Shown here: piece after piece, positions 11,133 through 20,733 of the stretch
Numbering within the stretch: the first letter of the stretch is position 1
Layout of the letters: each line of letters opens with the position of its first letter
Origin: Eutreptiella sp. 'Long Island Sound 2002'
Taxonomy: Eukaryota > Euglenozoa > Euglenophyceae > Eutreptiales > Eutreptiaceae
Direction: 5' to 3'
DNA length: 64,000 nucleotides
Assembly: GCA_964036045.1 (NCBI GenBank)
Contig: OZ038383.1
Coordinates: forward strand, 69,534,588-69,598,587
The notes under the pieces: generated by a model
The model's database searches: none
What the model saw: only the letters and a program-made list of their open reading frames with translations
What the model was told of the DNA's origin: nothing
Position numbers and translations under genes: made by a program

Positions 11133-12134
11133 ATGGACACCAAGAAAGAGGACACCAACGTGAAGATGGCGCCTGAGGCACCAGCAATGCCAGCACCTGG
11201 TGAACCTGGACCTGGACCTAGCGCTGTACCTTCGGAGCCCTTACATGGACCAGTGGACGTGGCGGAGGATTTGATGGAAGGACTTCAGTTGGCCTTCCGG
11301 GCCCTCTCAGTCGAAGGGCTGGACACCCATTCTGTGAAGAGAAAGAGAGAGAGAGAGAAGGATGCTGGAGAAAGCATAGCAGACGAAGGAGCAGATCAAG
11401 GGCACGACCCGACGGACGATCCTACCTTCGAAGGCGCACCAAGTGCTTCTGGCCTCCACGCATCACCCTCTCCTATAACCACCACACTCCCAACTCCAGA
11501 CCAAGCCGCTGCAACATCCACACCCATAACCAACCTGCCTATGGCTGAAGGCACAGGCTTTATTGGTATGCCTACCCACCCTGCCTATGGTGTGAACCCA
11601 CCTACCACTGCGTTTCCAGAGGCAACTACTACCAGTGAGCCGGTGACCTCCAGTTCTGCGCCGCGATGCTATGCGGCTGACTATCACCATCCTCTACCCG
11701 CTACGGGAGCCTATGTGGATGTTCCTGGGTATGCAACCCTGAGTGGGTTGAGGAGAGGACCTGAGTCATGCGGGGGCAGGAGTAGAGGATCGGGGAGATC
11801 CTCCAACAGGTCCCTGACGCGGTCGGATATCAACGAGGTGCTCCGAGGAGCCACCTCTAAAATTGTTGGCGATCTCACTCAAGAGATTCGAGATAAACTG
11901 GAGCCCCTGATGATACCGCCCCAAGCGTCACCTACCACAGTGGGAATGTCACCCCATCGAGTACGAGCCAACCACCTGGTGGCAGGGCTGACAAACACAC
12001 TGCGGAGCCTGAGGAGCCGACCGATGCCGACCCCTGCTGCGATACCGAGAAGCCCTTTCGTACCGAGAACGGCCCAGCGCCCTACAGCCACGTGGCGAAT
12101 TCTACGAGAGCCGAGCTGGACCGGCTGGGGCTGA
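11133..12134 (+). CDS. Gag N-terminal ORF of element B
   Basis: A 333-codon ORF with an ATG start 90 bases after the PBS. The protein is rich in Pro, Ala, Ser and Thr with an acidic middle and a KRKREREK basic patch near residue 70. No known domain is recognised. Around residue 240 there is a short amphipathic stretch, SKIVGDLTQEIRDKLEPLM. It overlaps the main gag ORF, which is in the -1 frame. That frame stays open upstream to about 11.93 kb, so the join is either a real -1 frameshift or an indel in this copy. Position points to a Gag leader or matrix region. Confidence 0.6.
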   Translation: MDTKKEDTNVKMAPEAPAMPAPGEPGPGPSAVPSEPLHGPVDVAEDLMEGLQLAFRALSVEGLDTHSVKRKREREKDAGESIADEGADQGHDPTDDPTFEGAPSASGLHASPSPITTTLPTPDQAAATSTPITNLPMAEGTGFIGMPTHPAYGVNPPTTAFPEATTTSEPVTSSSAPRCYAADYHHPLPATGAYVDVPGYATLSGLRRGPESCGGRSRGSGRSSNRSLTRSDINEVLRGATSKIVGDLTQEIRDKLEPLMIPPQASPTTVGMSPHRVRANHLVAGLTNTLRSLRSRPMPTPAAIPRSPFVPRTAQRPTATWRILREPSWTGWG

Positions 12135-13624
12135 CAGCCGTGAGGGCAATGGTTGACGTGGAGCCTTATGGCTCTAGTGATCTAGGCGGAGACCCCTCTG
12201 ATGATGAGCCGCCGTCGATGACTTCTGCTTCGCCCTCGGAGGACGACGACCCGGAGGACCCCGAGAACCCAAGTGGGAAGAAGAAGAAGAAAAGGAGGAA
12301 GACCCGACGCCCTGAGGGACGCAGGTCTCAGGAGGCTAATTCTATTGCCACCTCCAAGATCGTGGTGAACCTGCCTGAGTTCACAGGCAAGGACCTCAGC
12401 GAGTTCGCTGAGAATTTTCGCCGGTTTCTCCGATTGACCGGCCAAACCCACGCTAGTGGACGGGTCAAGTGCGATCTGCTCCTGCAGTGCTGCAAGACCA
12501 AGTACCTGGAGAAGCAGGTCAGACAGATCATGACTAACTCCGCCACCTTTGCCGATGTGTTGGTGGCCTTGGAGAGGCAGTACCCGACCTATGAAACCGA
12601 CCTCTCCATCAGGGCCGAGATCCAGAACCTGGCTGTGCAGCCCAACAACCCCAAACCTGGCAGGGTCTCTGAGCTATTGGCTAACCTGGATCACTGGGCT
12701 GGACGATTGACTCCCGGTTCCTACAGCAGCGACGACCTGCTTTTCTGGTTGGTCGCTAAGCTCCCTCGAGAGCTGTGGGACGAGTGCCGTTCAACGGCAG
12801 AGCGCAAGGCTAGATTGCTCCGCTACGAGGATCTATGTGTACTACTCCTGGAGCTGGCGCTGGAGAAAGAAAGCGACCAGCACCTGAACAACTACCGTCC
12901 TGGAGGTGGAGGCTCTGGAAGCCACGGCAAAGGGTACCAAGGATCCAGACCTGGGCAGGGGACTACCCCCAAACACGCCCGTATCATGGAAAACGTCAAG
13001 GACCTCTTCTGGTGTGATGCCAGAGATGAGCAGGGCCACCTGCAGCACGCCCATGACTGCGAGCAGCGAGACTGCTTTGTAGTCAAAGGGAAGCAGCAGG
13101 AGACCAACACCTGCGCCAAGAAGCAGCTGCCGGATCACTACAGGTGTACCATCACCTGTGCCTTCTGTGGGAAGAGGAAGCACTACGAGGATGAGTGCTA
13201 CCACAAGCAACGCTTGTCGGCGAAGCTGAAGGGGGAAGATCCAGGCAAAGGCTCTGGCAAAGGTGGAGGCAAAGGCAAAGGCAACGACTCCGGCAAGGGC
13301 AAGTCGAAAAGACGTGGACAAGGGCAAGACAACAGTCAAGGTGGACGAGGAGGAGGCGCTAACCGCCAGTCAGACAAGGACAACAAGAACACGGACAAGA
13401 ACGGAGGCAACCCCAACCCTAATCCAGGGGGGAAGTCCGAGCCCTCTGGAGGGCAGTCTGGTCCGACCACACGCTCACAAACGCAGGCCCAGCAAGGACA
13501 AGGGTCTAAGCGTGAGCATGAAGGCGGTGATGACGGCAACGCTAAGAAGAGAAGCCGTTTCATGAGGATGGCCCGCAAGCTGCGGAACAAGGGGTTCGAG
13601 GTGACTTGTCCCGCGGAGTTCTGA
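12092..13624 (+). CDS. gag: Gag capsid and nucleocapsid of element B
   Basis: 510 codons from a GTG; the frame is open further upstream, so the true start is probably not here. After an acidic, Lys-rich N-terminus comes a capsid-like helical region (about residues 95-260) beginning KIVVNLPEFTGKDLSEFAEN, typical of the Ty3 Gag capsid fold. A Cys/His-rich stretch follows and then one CX2CX4HX4C zinc knuckle, CAFCGKRKHYEDEC, near residue 355. The tail is Gly/Lys/Asn-rich and binds nucleic acid in the family. It ends in TGA at 13622-13624, with pol in the same frame directly behind. Confidence 0.8.
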   Translation: MANSTRAELDRLGLTAVRAMVDVEPYGSSDLGGDPSDDEPPSMTSASPSEDDDPEDPENPSGKKKKKRRKTRRPEGRRSQEANSIATSKIVVNLPEFTGKDLSEFAENFRRFLRLTGQTHASGRVKCDLLLQCCKTKYLEKQVRQIMTNSATFADVLVALERQYPTYETDLSIRAEIQNLAVQPNNPKPGRVSELLANLDHWAGRLTPGSYSSDDLLFWLVAKLPRELWDECRSTAERKARLLRYEDLCVLLLELALEKESDQHLNNYRPGGGGSGSHGKGYQGSRPGQGTTPKHARIMENVKDLFWCDARDEQGHLQHAHDCEQRDCFVVKGKQQETNTCAKKQLPDHYRCTITCAFCGKRKHYEDECYHKQRLSAKLKGEDPGKGSGKGGGKGKGNDSGKGKSKRRGQGQDNSQGGRGGGANRQSDKDNKNTDKNGGNPNPNPGGKSEPSGGQSGPTTRSQTQAQQGQGSKREHEGGDDGNAKKRSRFMRMARKLRNKGFEVTCPAEF

Positions 13625-16624
13625 CGAGGACGCTCCGGTGGCGCCCAGGACCTGGTGTTTTGGGTACGTATCCGACTAGGGGGACGTGAATACCTGGGGG
13701 TATTGGATACTGGCGCCACCATATCTATAGTGGCGAAGAAAACTTTACCTTGTGGGAGCCTGAGTAACACCATGACCACCGCGGCTATACGAATGGGGGA
13801 TGGACACGTGGTGCACAGCTGCGGGGACTGTGAAGTGGCGTTACCTATGGGCTCCCGGACTATCGCCCATCGGTTCTATGTGATGGACACTGAGGCCTTC
13901 GACTTTGTATCGGGGACTGACTTCTTCGTGCAGCCCTCCCAGATACAATCCCTGACGCTGCAAGCTCCCTACCTCCTCTACGTGGACCACGGCAGTGGCA
14001 GAGAGTCAGTGCCACTGGAGCAGTCGGAACATACCTCGAGCTACCTGAGGATATCGAAGGAGGAGCCCTCGAACATGATGGCGGCCTCGAAAACTGAGGA
14101 CTATCAACTATTGGGGGAAGTCCTAGACCAGGGTCTGAAGGGGTTGGGTTACTCTAGAGAAGACCTGAGTGTGGAGTTGTTCGCCAGCGACAAGCAGCAT
14201 GTACTGGACCTTTACTGCAGCAAGGGGAAGAACTGCAGCTACAAATTTTACTGGCCCTCTTTCGGGATGGCCTACAGGAACCCCAGGTTCAGTGAACTGG
14301 AGAAAGTCCTGACCAAGGCGGCCTTGGAACGTTCCCGTATGGTCCTGTATTCCCCCGATTGGGGTGCCCATGGGGGCAACAAATACTGGCAAAACCTCCT
14401 TGACGGGCTGACTATCAGCTCTGTTCTCTTACCTGATGAGGCCATCTACGTGCCTCTGGGGCGTAAGACGCCTATTGGGAAACCCAGATGGGGGAGTATG
14501 CTCAGCGTGGTGGACGGAGGTCTTACCTGCATCCCCTGGGAGGATCTGGACCCGACTCTGGTCCAGGCTATACAACGAGAAAGCGATGGACTCGCCTTGG
14601 GTGACTTGAAGGATCGACTACGACCTCAAGATGCTATTGAGACTCTACCCGGAGGAGATGAATACATCGTGACTAACACCAACGCCCTCAACTCTCCCTG
14701 CCATGTACCTGTTCCTGATGGAGTCTCTGAGTGTGGACTATCCGAGCTACCTAGCTCTATCCACTCAGATGACGAAACTGAGCACGACGCCTTCTTTGTG
14801 CAGACCTGGGTGGAGGAAGTGAAAAATGCCGAGTACGTCGCCCCACTGAAACCCCTACTCTCCATGAGGGTGGAAGACCCCGTGGACGAAGAGCTGGACC
14901 CTCGATCCAGGCTAAGGGAGTATGTGGACCCCAAGAGAAAGTTGGTGGCGAAAAAGCTATGCTACGCTAAGCCTACCCGCAGCTCATGGCCACTGAAGCA
15001 AGGACGCATGGGAGATCTTTCCCAATTGAAGGAGGACCTCGAACAGAAGATCACCACCTGGCAACGGGAGGTAGATCTTAAGCTCATGAAGAGCGTGTGG
15101 TGCGCCCATGTGAGGACCCCAGAGGAGGACGACCTCTCGGAGGAATGTGTATGTGAATCCCCTCGAGCGTGCCTATGTTGCCATTGTCCACCGGAGATGG
15201 TTGAACAAGACCTACTATATTCCTGCCAAGGGTTGAAGGACACTACCAAGGGCGAAGAGTCGGTGGAGGATCACCTCCCGATGTCTATTACTCAGGGGGC
15301 AAGCAACTTACACTCTGACGAGGACATGGAGGACAAGATCAAGCTATTGGACCCGCGGGTGCAGAAGCTTATAAGGACCTATCTGGAGGTGTTCGAGGAA
15401 GTACCCCCCCCAGCTTCATGTGGCAAGCTGGTACAGATGGACCTCAAGCTGAAACCCGAGTTCGTGGGTCACAAGATCCGGAGGAAACCCTATCCAGCTC
15501 CTAAAGAGCAGGCTGACGAGATCGAGCGACAGATACAGGAATGTATCGAGTTTGGCCTAGTCCTGGAGTACAAGGACGGGGACCACCTGCTACACTGCAG
15601 CCCCTGTTTCCTGGTGGCTAAACCTGGGTCTACAGCCAAACGGCTGGTATTGGACTACGGAGAGCTGAACAACAAAACGCTGAACCACTCAGGGTCCATT
15701 CCTAACATGGAGTCTACCCTTGAGAAGATAGCCTCCTGTCGCTACAAGACCAAGATGGATAAGAGGAGCAGATTCTGGCAAGTGGACCTGACGCCCACCG
15801 CTCAGGAGCTACTAGCCTTCATCACCCCTCAGGGGAGGGTGTTCAAGTGGAAGGTCATGCCATTTGGCGTGGCCAACGCACCCGCTCTATTCCAAGAGCT
15901 GATGAACAAGATCTTGTCCATCCTACGAAGGAGACCTAAGGTGCAGGAACTTATATCCCGTGGGGCCCAGATGGAAGCACACATCGACGATGTATGCCTT
16001 GGGACCAATACCCAGGAGCACCACCTAATCCTCTTGGGTGAGTTCTTTGCGGTCTGCCAGGAGAACCACACACGACTCAAGCTGGAGAAGTGTGAGTGCA
16101 TGCAGGAGACCATGCAGTACCTGGGGTTTGACGTTGGCTCTGGGTGGTGGACCCCAATGGCCTTTAAGGCCAAACCCCTGATGGACGCTAAGGTACGACA
16201 CAAAGACCCCAAGAAAGGACTTCATGATGTACGCAGTTTCATTGGGGCGTGCAACTTCTATCGCCGCCATATCAAAAGCTTCACCAACACCAGCGCCATT
16301 TTGACGGACTTGATCAAGAAGAGTACTACCTGGCGCTGGGGCCCACAAGGGCAACAAGCGTTTGACGAGCTTAAAGACAAGGTGGCCAACTCTAAGTGCT
16401 TGCATGTGCCTAGGGCACAAGGGGAGATTATCCTGGTGACCGACACCAGCAATGTGGGCGGTGGTGGAACGTTGTTCCAATGGCAAGCACTAGAGAAGGA
16501 GGAGTTTGACTCGGCCACTTCCCAATGGGGGACAGAAGGTCTCAACCGAGATGGAACCCTCAGGCACAGCTACCCTGACGACGAGTGGGTCCTAGTACCT
16601 CTGGGCCACTGGAACTGGAACTAG
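13625..16624 (+). CDS. pol: Pol of element B: protease, linker domain, RT, RNase H start
   Basis: Open from the codon after the gag TGA to a TAG at 16622-16624. Protease: DTGATISIVA, with DTGA at 13706-13717. Linker domain (about 14.1-14.6 kb): VELFASDKQHVLDLY, FYWPSFGMAYRNPRF and VLYSPDWG. RT: RRKPYPAPKEQADEIERQIQ, LLHCSPCFLVAKPGSTAKRL, MPFGVANAPALFQELM and HIDD at 15980-15991. RNase H begins with ILVTDTSNVGGGG. The stop replaces a Trp codon still present in element A (TGG to TAG), so it is decay. The RT box HIDD and the extra domain set this family apart from ordinary Ty3/gypsy elements. Confidence 0.85.
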   Translation, partial: RGRSGGAQDLVFWVRIRLGGREYLGVLDTGATISIVAKKTLPCGSLSNTMTTAAIRMGDGHVVHSCGDCEVALPMGSRTIAHRFYVMDTEAFDFVSGTDFFVQPSQIQSLTLQAPYLLYVDHGSGRESVPLEQSEHTSSYLRISKEEPSNMMAASKTEDYQLLGEVLDQGLKGLGYSREDLSVELFASDKQHVLDLYCSKGKNCSYKFYWPSFGMAYRNPRFSELEKVLTKAALERSRMVLYSPDWGAHGGNKYWQNLLDGLTISSVLLPDEAIYVPLGRKTPIGKPRWGSMLSVVDGGLTCIPWEDLDPTLVQAIQRESDGLALGDLKDRLRPQDAIETLPGGDEYIVTNTNALNSPCHVPVPDGVSECGLSELPSSIHSDDETEHDAFFVQTWVEEVKNAEYVAPLKPLLSMRVEDPVDEELDPRSRLREYVDPKRKLVAKKLCYAKPTRSSWPLKQGRMGDLSQLKEDLEQKITTWQREVDLKLMKSVWCAHVRTPEEDDLSEECVCESPRACLCCHCPPEMVEQDLLYSCQGLKDTTKGEESVEDHLPMSITQGASNLHSDEDMEDKIKLLDPRVQKLIRTYLEVFEEVPPPASCGKLVQMDLKLKPEFVGHKIRRKPYPAPKEQADEIERQIQECIEFGLVLEYKDGDHLLHCSPCFLVAKPGSTAKRLVLDYGELNNKTLNHSGSIPNMESTLEKIASCRYKTKMDKRSRFWQVDLTPTAQELLAFITPQGRVFKWKVMPFGVANAPALFQELMNKILSILRRRPKVQELISRGAQMEAHIDDVCLGTNTQEHHLILLGEFFAVCQENHTRLKLEKCECMQETMQYLGFDVGSGWWTPMAFKAKPLMDAKVRHKDPKKGLHDVRSFIGACNFYRRHIKSFTNTSAILTDLIKKSTTWRWGPQGQQAFDELKDKVANSKCLHVPRAQGEIILVTDTSNVGGGGTLFQWQALEKEEFDSATSQWGTEGLNRDGTLRHSYPDDEWVLVPLGHWNWN

Positions 16625-17707
16625 AACCAGGCCGGGGGGAACTACTCCACCTATGAGCAGGAATTGCTCGCGGGTATGCTAGTGCGATCCTCACAATCAC
16701 AACTGTTGAGGAGTAACCCTGTGGTCTGGCTGTGCGACCAAGAGCCGGTCCGCACTTTCCAGAAGGGCTTCCCATCTGAGAAGGCCAAGCTATGGCGCTG
16801 GTGGACCTACCTCAGTCAACTATGGCTGATGGTACACCATATCCAGGGAGTGAAGAACGAGTGTGCAGACTACATCAGCCGCAACAACTTCGACGCCCTG
16901 ATTGGTCCCCGGTCTGAAGCGCTGGCTAAGGAGGCGTTCAGCCGTATGGACGTCCACTTGGACCTCAACATGACGATGATACGCCCCCTGGATGGACTCC
17001 AACAATCGGAGTATGTGAAGGAGTTTGGGGATATCTACAAGCGTCTGGAGAAACGCCTTGAACCCCTCCTGGTCAACCAAGATCAGTGGAAGAGGGACAA
17101 GAGCCACCTCTGGCACGAGGACTGCATCGTGGTACCTAGTGACAGAGTCCCAGCGCTGCTGAAGTGGACCCATGAGTCCAGCGGTCATGTGGGTGCTGAC
17201 CGTACCCTGAGGCTATTCAAGCAGTGGTTCCACACTACGTGGACTGACGACCAACTGCGGAGAACCCTCCAGCCTATCGTGGACAATTGCCCGTGCAGGT
17301 CATGCTAACCAGGGGATATCAGGGACAGAGGTCTCTACCCGACCCTGCCCATCCCTCACTGTGCTAACAGTGTTCTATACGTGGACTACACGGAGATGCT
17401 GAAGTTCGGGGGCTATGCCTTCGCCCTCGTTGTAACCTGTGGGTTGACCAGGTTTACTAGGGTGTTCCCATGTACCAAGCACAATACTGGGGAGGGGACT
17501 ATCAAAATACTCCTGGAGGAGTGGTTTTGTGTCTATGGGGCGCCCAAGGAGATCAACTCCGATGAGGACGTACGAGTACGCTCAGATACCGGTTGGTACA
17601 AGAGGGTCCTGAGATCCCTCAATGTCCAGGTGTCTACGGGGATCCCCTACTCGCACACGAGCAACCCCCTATGTGAGCAACAGATCCGTGTTGCAAGGAG
17701 AATGTAA
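16625..17707 (+). pseudogene. RNase H C-terminus and integrase core of element B
   Basis: Same frame as the upstream pol part, broken by stops at 16622 and 17306. RNase H residues continue with YEQELLAG, LCDQEP and ADYISR. Integrase starts with an HHCC zinc site (HESSGH ... CPCRSC), then the catalytic core with Asp at 17384 (VDYTEM), Asp at 17561 (NSDEDV) and Glu at 17675 (LCEQQIRVARR). The second Asp and the Glu are separated by 37 residues, close to the DD35E rule. The catalytic triad is intact but the frame is not. A TAA at 17705 ends the segment. Confidence 0.8.
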
Positions 17708-18555
17708 GGATATGGTGCAAAACTGAACGCACCAGAGACTGGGTAAGACTACTCCCCGTCATATCCTTGATGATGAACTCCCAAGAGAGTTCAGCTACTG
17801 GCTACTTGCCCCATGAGCTATTCCTAGGGCGCCCGGCGTGGTTCCTACATGCCCCCTATCCAGAGGACACCCATTCCTCTGTGGGTGGATGGGTCCAAGA
17901 GCAACAACCGAAGGTGGACAAGGCCAAGGCCATGCCCCAGAGAGTGAGGGAACGTCAGTGGAACAAGAAGAACAAGCACCGAGTACCGGCCACCTACGGA
18001 GAGGGGGACTGGGTGCTGGTGCACCACAGCCGACTACCCGCCTGGCCACGCTCTACCAGCGACGACTCATACTTCGGGCCCTACAAGATTCTATCTGTGG
18101 ATGGACACCGTATCACCGTGCGGTATTCTCCCCGTCTAGGGGGGATTCTGTGTGCGCTGCTCAACATCTGAAGCGGTACTATGACCCTGAAGACCTCTGT
18201 GGGGAAGAGTGGGAGCTTAACGACGAGGAGATCGCCGCCCTAGACTTACAAGGGGCTGCCAGCCCTATGGAAGTTGAAGGGGAATTTCCCGACATGAACG
18301 CCGAGGAGATGGCTAGGGAGGGCTTCTACCTGGTGAAGTCTGTCCTACGCCACCGCTATTGCCAGGGTTGGCGCTTTCTCACCCTCTGGGAAGGGTTTTG
18401 GAGTCGAAGAGGCCACCTGGGAACCCTTCTCTGCGTTTGTTCTACCTGAGGGACGCCTAAACTCAGTTCTGGTTGACTACTTGTCCCAGAACAACCTTGG
18501 TGAGTTGCTGAGGCTCGCTGAGACGCTTGCCTCCAAGACTAAAACTAGGGACTGA
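17708..18555 (+). pseudogene. Integrase C-terminus and chromodomain of element B
   Basis: The frame changes twice: 17767-18171 carries the integrase C-terminal domain (GDWVLVHHSRLPAWPR, then YKILSVDGHRITVRY), another frame carries LKRYYDPEDLCGEEWELND and the start of the chromodomain, FYLVKSVLRHRYCQGWRFLT. An extra T in the run at about 18394 shifts the rest, where EATWEPFSAF completes the chromodomain and the frame ends with TGA at 18553. The conserved Trp-Glu-Pro and the aromatic positions identify the chromodomain. These indels are copy damage. Confidence 0.75.
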
Positions 18556-19850
18556 ACCTTACCCCTAAGTGTGCTACGTATGTCAGTGTGTGTCTCACTT
18601 CTCTCCCGGGCGTGGCTCCTGAATGAACGGGCTTCGCTGATGTCGGACCGAAGGTCCTAGTCAGTTACTGGTACCACTCCTATGGCGCCCAATTTCTGTG
18701 CTGGCGCCTATCCATGGGGGAAGACGGCAGAAGCCCTACCTACTAGAGGGGAGGGGTGGCCAAGTGTGCTAAGGGCATACAAAACGCCCCTTTTTGCTAA
18801 AGGCCAAAAGCTAACTGACTTCCCTGCCCACGAGGCAAAGCACGCGGGACAAGGGACACCACTACCCTACACACCCTACCTACAGTGGCACCATCCTGGT
18901 GGGCGAGCACTTCTGCAACTGGCTCAAGCCCCCACTCAGCATTACCACTCCTACACTCACGCTCTACTGGGTGGTGTTGAAGAACAAAGCCCTGGGTCCT
19001 AATGACCCTCCTGTGAAGAAGACAAGAGAACACAGCGCTGCTAAGCAACTGTGGCCTACCAGGGACGTCACAACACGTTTCCCTGCTAGGGCTTGGAGGG
19101 GAGAGGCGCACAGGTGGCGTGCACAGCGTGGATGTCGATGAAGTCGAACTGCCCTCGCCACTCCTGGCTGAGGTGCATTTAATTGATTGTGGGATCCGCG
19201 CCCTTGTTTAGCAGGGCAAGAAGAAAAGGGACGCTGCTGCACCAATCACCCTACCTGCCCACCTGTAAAGCAAAAGCCAATGAAGGGGTGTTTGCGGCTG
19301 GGGAACCAAGCCACACTCCACGTAGTATACGCTTCTCAGTGTGACCTATAATACACTTTCCTCAAACACCCCTGTCAAGCAAGCAAGCGTTAAGAGACTC
19401 GTCAGGTTCTCTTAAAGAACGTACCGAGGAGCCCCTGGGTAACCTAAACAAGGTTTACCGTGCGCATTTTGCGTGGCCTACCCTTTAATGCGTGTGTGAA
19501 TGCACGAGCATGCACGAGTTTGCGAACAACCTGCTGCAATCACTGTTTTGCTGCCTAATCTTACCCACGAGCACAAACTCTACCAGGGGTTGGCCCACCT
19601 GGGCTTACCTACCTTACCTACCGCTGGAGAGTGAAGCAAGGTGAGGAGAAAAACGAGGCACAAACGAAAAACGTCGCTATGCACTTGTGTGTATGTCCAA
19701 TCACCCTGATCTGCCCTCTAATCGTCTGCAATCTTTCCAATCCAGCCCTCTGTCGTCTGTTAGCGCTGCTACAAGACTTTTTCGCGGAGACACGAGACGA
19801 GCAATGTGCATGCTGCATACGAGACAAGCACACCTGAGGTTTATACCTGA
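18556..19850 (+). repeat. A/B-family 3' non-coding segment, copy 2
   Basis: Reverse-complement match to 1-1510 next to element A, and to 24860-25829. In B it sits inside the element, between the pol stop and the 3' LTR. There is no credible coding content; the short ORFs have no conserved counterpart in copy 1. Conservation of well over 1 kb between diverged copies suggests an internal part of the element and not captured flank. Confidence 0.7.
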
Positions 19851-20725
19851 TTCATTGAAGTCAGATTCTTATTTTTGGAATTCTTGGATTTTTGATTCTT
19901 TCTGTCACTGTGGGTGGAATCTGTATGTTTATTTATTTCTGTGTGTCTCGTCCTTTTCCTGTCTACGTGAGACATACGTTTATAATCTCATTATTTCTGT
20001 ATTTTCCGGCGCTTTGCTAGGAGCCGCTCCTGCACGCCGCCTTTTTCTGCGTAGGAATTTCTTGATTTAAAAAATCGAGAGATGACTAAAATTTTTTTAA
20101 AATTGTGCATGTGATGCACAATTGGATTCTGCTCAGGTGTGTTGTCTTAGAAAAATTCTAGGCCGTCATTTGACGGATTTAGGTGTTGTCGCTTCGCGCT
20201 TGCGTGGATTCGTCCATAACTCTCCCATTCCTATCTGTACAGATACCCTCGCGCAGCCTCGCTGAGTAGGCCGTGTTCGGGCTGAAACGCAGCAGCCTGG
20301 AGAGACTGAGCAGAACCCAAGACCCAACCAAAGGGCAATTGAATTTTTTTTACGACTCCCTTCGCCCTAAGACAGGTCACAGGTGGCCTGCAGGTTTACG
20401 AGAACCCATGCGAGTGTGTATATTGCGTCTTGCGTTGGGTTTATGTTGCGCTGCGTCTTGGAGGGAGGGATGCACATGCACATGTTTTTGGCATGCTCCC
20501 AACCTAACCCAACCAAGCCACAGGAACCCCGGCAGCGCCATGAGCGCTGGGCTTTTTGTGGGAAATGTCACCAACACAGCAGCAAAAAGGCGCCAGCCAT
20601 GGTGAGCGCCCATTTTTCCAGTGTGAGGGGGGCCATAGGTATTTTAAAGTAGATGTGGAAACCGAGGAAAGGCCAAGAAAAATACCCTTTTTCCTAAAAT
20701 GCGACAGTGGTGGCCACCACAGCAC
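19851..20725 (+). other. Non-coding tail of element B before the 3' LTR
   Basis: About 0.9 kb, AT-rich at 19.85-20.15 kb with TTTTCCGG-type words and more GC-rich towards 20.7 kb. The short ORFs have no recognisable product. This part has no match elsewhere in the window that I could see, because the equivalent end of element A lies outside. Confidence 0.5.
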
Positions 20726-20733
20726 AGGGGGGG
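20726..20733 (+). other. Polypurine tract of element B
   Basis: AGGGGGGG directly abuts the start of the 3' LTR, the position where plus-strand DNA synthesis is primed in LTR elements. Element C has a similar G-run before its own 3' LTR. Confidence 0.7.
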
